NCBI GenBank assembly: GCA_023417065.1
Contig: JAEZGH010000028.1
Span: 1 to 20,094 of the forward strand
Source: Bacteroidota bacterium
Lineage (GTDB): Bacteria; Bacteroidota; Bacteroidia; Cytophagales; Cyclobacteriaceae
Direction of reading: 5' to 3'
Length of the DNA stretch: 20,094 nt
A program made the translations under genes and the position numbers. The notes under the pieces are model-generated. The model saw only the letters and a program-made list of their open reading frames with translations, had not been told where the DNA came from and did not search any database. This document shows, piece by piece, positions 1 through 4,527 of the stretch. Position 1 is the first letter of the stretch. The number at the start of each line of letters is the position of its first letter.

Positions 1-123
1 ATGTTCTCTTATTACGAAAAAGTATCTCCTGATCTTAATGAACCGCTGTACGCGAGACCCGCATGTACAGTGGTGTGAGAGGCGCTCCCCGTCAGTGACT
101 ACTGATGGGGCCGTCTACTCGAT
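1..123 (+). mobile_element. Group II intron, 3' end only (domains V and VI)
   Basis: This is the 3' end of a bacterial group II intron on the plus strand; the rest, including any reverse transcriptase/maturase gene, lies left of the window. Seen directly: a domain V hairpin (42-74), then a domain VI hairpin (77-120) with a single bulged A at 117, seven bases from the inferred 3' splice site after T123. The last bases (CTACTCGAT) have the AY ending usual for bacterial group II introns. The intron sits head-on against the minus-strand DUF2199 gene, 12 bp beyond its stop codon. Position 124 also starts a 17-nt sequence recurring inverted at 642-658, which independently supports the boundary. Assignment to class C (the class that inserts after hairpins or in attC sites) is inferred from the target, not shown by domain V alone. 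Confidence 0.85.
42..120 (+). ncRNA. Group II intron ribozyme domains V and VI
   Basis: Domain V: 42-51 pairs with 65-74 over ten base pairs. It includes a CGC catalytic-triad candidate at 44-46 whose middle G45 forms the expected G-U wobble with position 71. A two-base AT bulge (63-64) separates this from the upper stem 52-54/60-62. Domain VI: 87-96 pairs with 101-110 (loop GACT). Below a small internal loop, 80-84 pairs with 112-116, and 77-79 pairs with 118-120, leaving A117 as the only bulged base. The triad, AY bulge and bulged adenosine are the hallmarks of catalytically competent domains, so the intron looks functional at this end. The terminal loop of domain V is not an obvious GNRA tetraloop. 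Confidence 0.82.
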
Positions 124-140
124 TGGGCGTAGTTTTTACA
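124..140 (+). repeat. Inverted repeat, left copy, with core-site half (TGGGC)
   Basis: TGGGCGTAGTTTTTACA here matches the reverse complement of 642-658 at 16 of 17 positions. The copy starts exactly at the group II intron 3' boundary and contains the stop codon of the DUF2199 gene (136-138). Read on the minus strand it ends in GCCCA, the start of an attC-like RYYYAAC core that the intron interrupts. It could instead be the terminal inverted repeat of a small transposon-like unit. Confidence 0.8.
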
Positions 141-636
141 TTCCCATCACTTTCTTAATTCGCTGTTCCGCGACTTCTTTATGTATCCCGCTATAATAGT
201 CCCTTACGAATTCATTGTCCATTTGATCATCATGCGGAATTACTTCTGGTCTGACCCTACCTCTCAATACAACATTAGACTTGACTGATAATGTATCCTC
301 GTATCCAGTCAGATTATTGCACAGAAAACCAAAATAGGTCGCTTCATGACTTTCGTTGTCATAATTGTCCAGGTAATCCTTGTAACTTTTCTCACTCAAC
401 GAAACCCAGACTCCATAGTCCAATGTCCGACAGTCATCATTTACCTTTTGATGCAAGACCGCTCTTATGAATCGGTCCGTCTGTTCAGGGTGTCGTATCA
501 CACAGAAATCGTCAGAAAGTTTAGCTATCGATTTTTTATCAGCGTCATTTAATTTGTCATATTGATAAGGACTATCAAATGCTATTGATGGTCGTCCCTC
601 GTGTTCGTGTCCGCATTTTGAACATGTGTACTTCAT
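136..636 (-). CDS. DUF2199 domain-containing protein
   Basis: A 166-aa protein of the DUF2199 family, for which no biochemical function is established. It starts with a CxxC knuckle (C5, C8, YTCSKCGHEHEG). The family-typical blocks follow: a GVWVSLSEK segment near residues 76-84, a YFGFLCNNL segment near 101-109, and a GYEDTLSVKSNV segment near 111-122. Family membership is assigned from this block order and wording. The ATG at 636 lies 17 nt after the right core site. The TAA stop lies inside the left inverted repeat, 7 nt before the attC-like core. The ORF therefore fills almost the whole space between the two sites, as in an integron gene cassette. It has the same orientation as the neighbouring recombinase. 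No Shine-Dalgarno sequence is clear. Its biological role is unknown; small DUF proteins of this sort are common cassette or accessory cargo. Confidence 0.85.
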   Translation of the reverse strand: MKYTCSKCGHEHEGRPSIAFDSPYQYDKLNDADKKSIAKLSDDFCVIRHPEQTDRFIRAVLHQKVNDDCRTLDYGVWVSLSEKSYKDYLDNYDNESHEATYFGFLCNNLTGYEDTLSVKSNVVLRGRVRPEVIPHDDQMDNEFVRDYYSGIHKEVAEQRIKKVMGM

Positions 637-641
637 TGTCC

Positions 642-658
642 TGTAAAAATTACGCCCA
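642..658 (-). repeat. Inverted repeat, right copy
   Basis: On the minus strand this reads TGGGCGTAATTTTTACA, differing from the copy at 124-140 only at position 9 (A for G). It forms the leader of the DUF2199 gene, and its GGGC end belongs to the right core site GTTGGGC (660-654). Similarity stops immediately outside the 17 nt on the gene side. The copies are therefore a discrete shared site rather than a large duplication. Confidence 0.8.
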
Positions 659-739
659 ACAATTTTATACCCGCAACCCGCAGGTATTCAAAGATAGTAA
701 AAATCTGTTTGAATTGCGGGTATATAACTTTTGTAGGGC
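654..739 (-). other. attC-like imperfect palindrome (candidate recombination site)
   Basis: An 86-nt imperfect palindrome fills most of the gap between recombinase and DUF2199 genes. On the minus strand it begins with GCCCTAC (739-733) and ends with GTTGGGC (660-654), a perfect match to the attC R' consensus GTTRRRY. The two ends pair except for one T-T mismatch. Inside, ATACCCGCAA (668-677) pairs perfectly with TTGCGGGTAT (714-723), and TTCAAA (687-692) pairs with TTTGAA (708-713). A ten-base bulge, an internal loop and a short terminal loop interrupt the stem. This is the general layout of integron attC sites: short core ends, a bulged stem and a variable loop. It starts 5 nt after the recombinase stop codon. 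The L boxes are not clearly canonical. A structured terminator or intergenic hairpin is the alternative. Confidence 0.55.
689..696 (-). promoter_or_regulatory. Candidate -7 element TATCTTTG inside the palindrome
   Basis: On the minus strand this reads TATCTTTG, a perfect TAnnTTTG Bacteroidota -7 element 52 bp upstream of the DUF2199 start codon. No matching TTTG is present at the expected -33 position. It could give the cassette gene its own transcript. It overlaps one arm of the attC-like hairpin, so it may simply be part of that structure. Confidence 0.4.
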
Positions 740-744
740 GGCTT

Positions 745-1893
745 TCATAGGTTCAGGTTTAGGTTGTCCAGCGGACTTTTAATCGTACGCATGAATTTGG
801 TAGAGACATGCGCATAGATCTCTGTCGTGCGCGATGAACTATGACCCAGGAGCACTTGAATGTGCCGTAAGTCCGTACCTGACTCCAGCAGATGTGTCGC
901 GAAGGAGTGCCGGAGCGTGTGTACCGATGCTGTCTTCCGGATCCCCGCAGCCTTCAGGGCACGCTTCAAAATCGATTGAACACTTCGCGCACTGTACGGT
1001 TTTCCCGGGGTGCCTTCAAACAGATATTCCACTGGCCTGAAATCAAGATAATATTTGCGCAGCAAGTCGAGCGTAGTGGGTGACAGAATCGTCGTCCTGT
1101 CTTTTCGCCCCTTGCCATTGCGCACCAATATCAAACCGCGATCGCTTTGAATGTCAGTAATTTTCAATTCAAGCAATTCGGAAAGCCTTAATCCGCAGGA
1201 ATAAATGGTGACAAGGATCGCCTTATGCTTTAAGTTCTTAGTGGCGGAGATTAATTTTGAGACTTCCTCTTCGCTAAGAACGAGGGGAAGCTTCTTGTCC
1301 TTGATAGGCCGTTCAATTACATAAAAGCGCTGTGGCATCTCGAGGACCTGCTCATAGTAGAATTTTATGGCATTGATCACCTGGTTCTGACGGGACGCCG
1401 ACTTGCCTTGCCTTACTACGTGCATGAGGTAGGTGCGAATATCGTTTTCATTAATTTCTGCAAGATCTTTGTCCCGGAAAAACGCCATAAACTCGGAAAA
1501 AAGAAACGTGTAAGCTCTTGCGGTGCTGAGACTGTAGCGCTTGATTTCGAGGAGCCTGATGTATTCTTCCGGGCACGCTGGCAGCGGCGACGTTTCGTTG
1601 GCCCGTCGTCGGATCGGGCTAAGGTCTTCGGCCTGTCGTTCCTCACGCAGAGGTCTGTTTCTGAAAAAGTACCGGCAATTCACCCAGGCGATTCCGCGGA
1701 AGGTGTCGAACACTTTGGTCAGGGCATCATCGCTTTTGGGCAGGTAGTACATACCGTAGGACTCACTCCATTGAACGTCGCCGAGGGATTGAACCAAGGT
1801 TTGAATTGGCGCAGACGGATCAAATTGAAGTCCGATACACTTCTGCCGTTCAATGACCAGATTTCGTAGCGTGATAATGGGGAGTTTTCGCAT
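745..1893 (-). CDS. Tyrosine recombinase (integrase, XerC/D-like) with N-terminal extension
   Basis: A site-specific recombinase of the phage-integrase family. Residues are numbered from the GTG at 1905, which would add four residues; the ATG at 1893 is preferred. The catalytic set is complete: R240 (CGLRLSEL), K265 (NGKGRKDR), H329 and R332 (HTLRHSF), H355 (LLGHSS) and nucleophile Y364 (TEIYAH). Residues about 113-195 form the SAM-like core-binding domain. Residues 1-110 are an extension (with GDVQWSESYGMYYLP) of a kind I recall from Bacteroidota integrases. The C-terminal KSPLDNL resembles both IntI and Xer-like enzymes. However, the extra segment that marks IntI between the catalytic K and HxxR is missing, so this is not a classical integron integrase. 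It has the same orientation as the DUF2199 gene and ends 5 nt from the attC-like site, making it the obvious candidate to act there. No truncation is seen. Confidence 0.9.
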   Translation of the reverse strand: MRKLPIITLRNLVIERQKCIGLQFDPSAPIQTLVQSLGDVQWSESYGMYYLPKSDDALTKVFDTFRGIAWVNCRYFFRNRPLREERQAEDLSPIRRRANETSPLPACPEEYIRLLEIKRYSLSTARAYTFLFSEFMAFFRDKDLAEINENDIRTYLMHVVRQGKSASRQNQVINAIKFYYEQVLEMPQRFYVIERPIKDKKLPLVLSEEEVSKLISATKNLKHKAILVTIYSCGLRLSELLELKITDIQSDRGLILVRNGKGRKDRTTILSPTTLDLLRKYYLDFRPVEYLFEGTPGKPYSARSVQSILKRALKAAGIRKTASVHTLRHSFATHLLESGTDLRHIQVLLGHSSSRTTEIYAHVSTKFMRTIKSPLDNLNLNL

Positions 1894-1930
1894 AGTCAAA
1901 GGCACTGCTGTTGATTATTTGCCAATGGTA

Positions 1931-1983
1931 GCTTAACTTGGAATCACGAGCCGATTGATAATCGTGTAAATTCGTTTGGAAGC
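1931..1983. other. Imperfect hairpin upstream of the recombinase gene
   Basis: GCTTAAC (1931-1937) matches RYYYAAC. GCTT pairs with AAGC (1980-1983), AAC with GTT (1974-1976), GAAT (1941-1944) with ATTC (1970-1973), and CACGA (1945-1949) with TCGTG (1962-1966), with three-base bulges between. It may be a second recombination site or an operator for the divergent genes. A bulged stem in about 50 nt can also arise by chance, so support is modest. Confidence 0.3.
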
Positions 1984-1999
1984 CGTTTATATCCGGAAG

Positions 2000-2021
2000 T
2001 GAAACGTATATATCCGTTTCA
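2000..2021. promoter_or_regulatory. Inverted repeat in the divergent intergenic region (possible operator)
   Basis: TGAAACG (2000-2006) and CGTTTCA (2015-2021) form a perfect 7-bp inverted repeat around the spacer TATATATC. It lies between the divergently transcribed recombinase and zinc-finger genes. TATATCCG occurs twice in direct orientation here (1987-1994 and 2008-2015). The size and symmetry fit a dimeric regulator's site, but no such regulator is encoded in view. Confidence 0.35.
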
Positions 2022-2092
2022 TCGGCTACTGATCAAAGACACGATCTCGACAATCGTCGTACCGTTACAGAAATCCTAAACCGTTAGCTACA

Positions 2093-2503
2093 ATGAGTCA
2101 ACGAACCTGTCCCGTTTGCAGCACGCCCTTCCATGGACGCGCCGACAAAAAATATTGCTCAGATCAATGCCGATCCATAAGTAATAACAAAATCCGAATA
2201 AGTTCCGCCCCGCTATTGAACAGAATCAATAGTCAACTACTCGAAAACCGAAAAATCCTTCGCAAACTCTGCCCGGCAGGCAAATCCATCGTTTCACGTA
2301 CACTTCTCGCGGAAAGAGGCTTCAACTTCCAAACGTTTACATCATTCTTCATATCCAGTGAACGGAAGGTGTTTTTTGTCTGCTATGATATGGCTTTCAC
2401 GCCGATCACAACAAATGGCATTCAGCAAGCTGTCATTACACCCTGGACTGAGTACCGGACTTCCTGGAATCCGTGGGGCGTTGCTGACGCTATCGGTGCC
2501 TGA
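2093..2503 (+). CDS. Small zinc-finger protein of a Bacteroidota-type family
   Basis: A 136-aa protein beginning with a zinc-ribbon/knuckle of two CxxC-type pairs: C6 and C9 (CPVCSTPF) and C21 and C25 (KYCSDQCR). A basic helical middle follows (residues about 40-70, rich in N, R, L and K), then a conserved-looking C-terminal part with VCYDMAFTPI near residues 98-107 and SWNPW near the end. I recognise this layout (ribbon, basic helix, F-x-CY-x-x-GF/AF-P, W-x-PW ending) from small proteins common in Bacteroidota. No function is established; nucleic-acid binding is inferred from the ribbon. The ORF appears intact. It is divergent from the recombinase with a 187-199 bp gap that contains inverted repeats. 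No clear Shine-Dalgarno or TAnnTTTG element is visible. Confidence 0.75.
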   Translation: MSQRTCPVCSTPFHGRADKKYCSDQCRSISNNKIRISSAPLLNRINSQLLENRKILRKLCPAGKSIVSRTLLAERGFNFQTFTSFFISSERKVFFVCYDMAFTPITTNGIQQAVITPWTEYRTSWNPWGVADAIGA

Positions 2504-2960
2504 GGTGTCGACTTGCGACTACCGCCGGACGGATATTTCCGATTCCAACGAAAGTTAAAATCCGGCGCTACGCGCCCGAATATGCTCCTTCCGATTTCGT
2601 GGTGTCCGGAAACGGATAAGTATCGGCCGTTTTCTCCCTGAATTTGATGCACACAACAGCACCTGTTCGGAACCGAGAATAAGTGAGGAAGAGTGGACAA
2701 AGAGTGGAGGAAGAGTGGACAAAGAGTGGACAATCAACGGAGGATGAACGGAGGATGAACGGAGGATGCGTATCAGATCATGACAAAATGTAAGAGCCTT
2801 CCCGATTGCACCCAAATCATATCTCATCAGGCTCAGGAAGATGTTGCCGGCTGCCCGTTGCCGGTGATCCCAGTTGTCCTCCGGACCCCTTGTCCCACGC
2901 AAAAACGACCTGAACAGTGGTGATTCAGAAATCTCGCATTCAGGAACCAGGAACCAGAAA
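2504..2960. other. Gene-free stretch with short tandem repeats
   Basis: No credible gene is seen in these 457 bp. The open frames here are antisense extensions of iscA or repeat-derived, and have low-complexity translations. The stretch holds a small GC-rich hairpin (GGCGC-TAC-GCGCC near 2563-2575), the 11-bp array at 2685-2772 and a duplicated CAGGAAC near 2941. It lies between the zinc-finger gene's 3' end and the 3' end of iscA, so both terminators should be here. No hairpin followed by a T run was found. Confidence 0.6.
2685..2772. repeat. In-phase 11-bp tandem repeat array (8 units)
   Basis: Eight 11-nt units start at 2685 and every 11 nt thereafter. They read GAGGAAGAGTG, GACAAAGAGTG, then the same two again, GACAATCAACG, GAGGATGAACG twice, and GAGGATGCGTA. 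The first four are two perfect copies of a 22-bp unit. AACGGAGGATG is repeated perfectly three times at 2736-2768. All units share the GA[G/C][G/A]A start, so two sub-families of one repeat are in phase. The top strand is purine-rich. Confidence 0.85.
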
Positions 2961-3287
2961 TCAGATCGAGAAACTTTCGCCGCAGCCGCACGTGCGCGAA
3001 GCGTTGGGATTGATAAACTGAAATCCCTTGCCATTGAGTCCGTCGGTAAAGTCAAGGGTTGTACCTACGAGGTAAAGCAGGCTTTTCTTGTCGACAAGGA
3101 TCTTGATGCCTTTGTCTTCAAATACCTGGTCAGCAGGTTTGATCTGATCATCGAAACCAAGGTCATACATCAAACCTGAACACCCTCCACCTTTCACGGA
3201 TACACGGATATTGTGATTCTCCGTTCTGCCTTCTTCCTGGCGGAGTGCAGCAATTCTTTCCTTTGCTTTGTCGGTTACTGTGATCAT
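2961..3287 (-). CDS. iscA: Iron-sulfur cluster assembly accessory protein (IscA/HesB family)
   Basis: A 108-aa A-type Fe-S carrier, the normal length for the family. It holds or transfers Fe-S clusters to target apoproteins in the cytoplasm. The three conserved cysteines are present: C36 in KGGGCSGL, and C100 and C102 in the C-terminal TCGCGESF motif. The N-terminal ITVTDKAKERI opening is also typical. It could equally be called SufA or ErpA; the sequence alone does not separate these, and no isc or suf operon genes are in view. It lies 23 bp downstream of the unknown gene at 3311-3724 on the same strand, probably in one transcript. Confidence 0.92.
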   Translation of the reverse strand: MITVTDKAKERIAALRQEEGRTENHNIRVSVKGGGCSGLMYDLGFDDQIKPADQVFEDKGIKILVDKKSLLYLVGTTLDFTDGLNGKGFQFINPNASRTCGCGESFSI

Positions 3288-3310
3288 TGCTCTTCTGGTT
3301 TGGCTTCGTT

Positions 3311-3724
3311 TTATGAGATAGGATTCAATACAACGCTGAACACGGTTATGGTGTTCATGTCTCTTCCGTAGTACAGTTTCTGTAAAGCGTCGAGGATGTT
3401 TCCGGCGCGGAAGTACGAGGTGTGAAGTTCGGTATCACCTTTGGCCACCCATTGGATGGTATATGAGTTCTCTTTTTCCTTGTACTTCTGAACATACTCC
3501 AGCATTTTTTTGAGCGCGTCAACTTTTTCCGCGCCTGTTTCGCTGTGAAACAGGAATGCCTGATTATGTCGGGGGTTTACCGTGATAAGGTCCAGCTTTA
3601 CTTTGCCGTCGATAGCCGAGTATTCGAAAACAAGGTCCGAGGTCCGCAGTCCAAGGTAATCCTTAATTTCCTGCTGGATTCGGGCCGCTTCTACGTGAAT
3701 GTCGCTCATGGCTTCTGCTATCAT
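3311..3724 (-). CDS. Conserved-looking hypothetical protein upstream of iscA
   Basis: A soluble protein of up to 137 aa that I do not recognise as a named family. It has no signal peptide or membrane segment. It contains an N-terminal amphipathic stretch (HVEAARIQQEIKDYLG), a mixed beta-like middle (VKLDLITVNP, QAFLFHSETGAEKVDALKKMLEYVQKY), then TIQWVAKGDTELHTSYF and a C-terminal helix (NILDALQKLYYG). The predicted pattern suggests a small alpha/beta domain. The start may be the ATG at 3724 or, five codons in, at 3709; no Shine-Dalgarno decides it. A -7-like TATCTTTG lies about 60 bp upstream. It is followed after 23 bp by iscA, which hints at a shared transcript but not a function. Confidence 0.75.
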   Translation of the reverse strand: MIAEAMSDIHVEAARIQQEIKDYLGLRTSDLVFEYSAIDGKVKLDLITVNPRHNQAFLFHSETGAEKVDALKKMLEYVQKYKEKENSYTIQWVAKGDTELHTSYFRAGNILDALQKLYYGRDMNTITVFSVVLNPIS

Positions 3725-3782
3725 GGCTTAAATATCAGATTCTAAACTTTCTATTCTATCAAAAAGTTTCTTTTTTGGACCG

Positions 3783-3790
3783 CAAAGATA
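3783..3790 (-). promoter_or_regulatory. Candidate -7 element (TATCTTTG) for the unknown gene and iscA
   Basis: The minus strand reads TATCTTTGCGG, matching TAnnTTTG. It sits about 60 bp before the unknown minus-strand gene and directly before the start of the plus-strand epimerase. No TTTG is found 19-20 bp further upstream, so the -33 element is missing or diverged. Confidence 0.5.
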
Positions 3791-3796
3791 ACAATT

Positions 3797-4201
3797 ATGG
3801 AAAAACTGGAGCATATCGGCATCGCCGTCAGAGACATCGCCGCGGCCAACAAGTTGTTTGCAGGACTTCTCGGACGCGATCCTTACAAAGTTGAGGAAGT
3901 CGAGTCGGAAGGTGTCAGGACGTCGTTTTTCGAGATTGGGGGTGTGAAAATTGAACTGCTGGAAGCCACCCGGGCCGATTCTCCGATTGCCAGATTTATT
4001 GAAAAGAGGGGAGAAGGGATCCATCACCTGGCGTTTGAAGTTGCTGATATAGACCAGTCGTTGAAGCATTATCAGGAACAGGGGTATGAGCTCATCAACA
4101 AGGAGGCGAAGGCGGGGGCAGATAATAAGATGATTGCTTTTCTCCACCCCAGATCGACGGGCGGGGTGCTGGTAGAGTTGTGTAAGGAAAGGGGAGCGTA
4201 G
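3797..4201 (+). CDS. mce: Methylmalonyl-CoA epimerase
   Basis: Interconverts (2R)- and (2S)-methylmalonyl-CoA, linking propionyl-CoA metabolism with succinyl-CoA through methylmalonyl-CoA mutase. At 134 aa it is the usual size for this vicinal-oxygen-chelate fold with two beta-alpha-beta-beta-beta modules. Candidate metal ligands are H6 (LEHIGIAV), E53 (VKIELLEA), H76/H77 (GIHHLAFEV) and E127 (GGVLVELC), as known for the family. Glyoxalase-superfamily relatives share the fold, but the IELLEA, GIHHLAFEV and VLVELC blocks favour the epimerase. It starts just after a minus-strand promoter candidate and converges on the lipoprotein gene with a 9-bp gap. No mutase subunit is in the window. Confidence 0.9.
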   Translation: MEKLEHIGIAVRDIAAANKLFAGLLGRDPYKVEEVESEGVRTSFFEIGGVKIELLEATRADSPIARFIEKRGEGIHHLAFEVADIDQSLKHYQEQGYELINKEAKAGADNKMIAFLHPRSTGGVLVELCKERGA

Positions 4202-4210
4202 CCTGTTGGC

Positions 4211-4399
4211 CTACCGTTTCTTTTTGGTTTTTACGGGCTTCATTTCGGCGGAGCTTTTGCCTCCGAATTGTATCTCGTTGTAGTATTTCTGCTTTTTCTT
4301 GCCTTCGCGCGTTTTGTAATACGGCTTTGGCCCGCCACAGGAGCAGATACTTCCGGCAAGGATCAGGAGGCTGACAGAAAACAACACCTTACGAATCAT
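4211..4399 (-). CDS. Small predicted lipoprotein
   Basis: A 62-aa protein with a basic N-terminus (MIRK), a hydrophobic segment (residues 4-18) and a lipobox-like end with candidate lipid-attached cysteine C21 in SICSCGG (C19 is the alternative). The mature part is short and very basic, ending in VKTKKKR, with KTREGKKKQKYY in the middle. The open frame extends about 31 codons upstream, but the hydrophobic signal sequence fixes the ATG at 4399. The SCGG junction is common in Bacteroidota lipoproteins. Function unknown; the positive charge could favour contact with peptidoglycan, nucleic acid or the membrane surface, which is only a guess. It converges on mce. Confidence 0.7.
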   Translation of the reverse strand: MIRKVLFSVSLLILAGSICSCGGPKPYYKTREGKKKQKYYNEIQFGGKSSAEMKPVKTKKKR

Positions 4400-4468
4400 G
4401 GCTTGCAGATTTAGCCGTATAGTTCGGTCTATATTCTCAAATAAATCCTGCATATGGCGCGATAATCT

Positions 4469-4476
4469 TACTTTTG
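4469..4476 (+). promoter_or_regulatory. -7 element (TACTTTTG) for thiL
   Basis: TACTTTTG, followed by C, matches TAnnTTTG and is identical to the element before lepA. It puts the transcript start near 4480, upstream of the ATG at 4528. It therefore rules out the longer thiL frame, which would begin with a TTG inside this element. No TTTG is seen at -33. Confidence 0.6.
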
Positions 4477-4527
4477 CAGGATGAAGCGGCATTTGGATCG
4501 GCCGTCAGTATTATCAAAAGGAGCAGA

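Noticed and set aside
1..140. A CRISPR array or tRNA at the left edge
   Set aside because: The hairpins are fully explained by group II intron domains V and VI; there are no regularly spaced repeats and no cloverleaf.
1408..1869. 153-aa plus-strand open frame inside the recombinase gene
   Set aside because: It is fully antisense to a recombinase with all catalytic residues intact, and its translation has no family features.
745..1893. Calling the recombinase an integron integrase (intI)
   Set aside because: The extra IntI segment between the catalytic lysine and HxxR is absent, so only the general tyrosine recombinase assignment is supported.
2093..2503. A frameshift in the C-terminal part of the zinc-finger gene
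   Set aside because: The C-terminus keeps the expected CY-x-x-AF-P and W-x-PW-like pattern, so the ORF appears intact though diverged.
2685..2772. A CRISPR array
   Set aside because: The units are 11 bp, contiguous and without unique spacers, so this is a short tandem repeat.
2422..3055. Two minus-strand open frames (2422-2733 and 2555-3055)
   Set aside because: They overlap the end of the zinc-finger gene or iscA in other frames, and read through the 11-bp repeats as low-complexity serine/leucine sequence.
4072..4213. A terminator between the convergent mce and lipoprotein genes
   Set aside because: No stem followed by a T run was found in the 9-bp gap or the gene ends.
4400..4492. A 31-codon upstream extension of the small lipoprotein frame
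   Set aside because: It would put 31 polar residues before the hydrophobic signal sequence and overlap the thiL promoter; the ATG at 4399 gives a normal lipoprotein signal.
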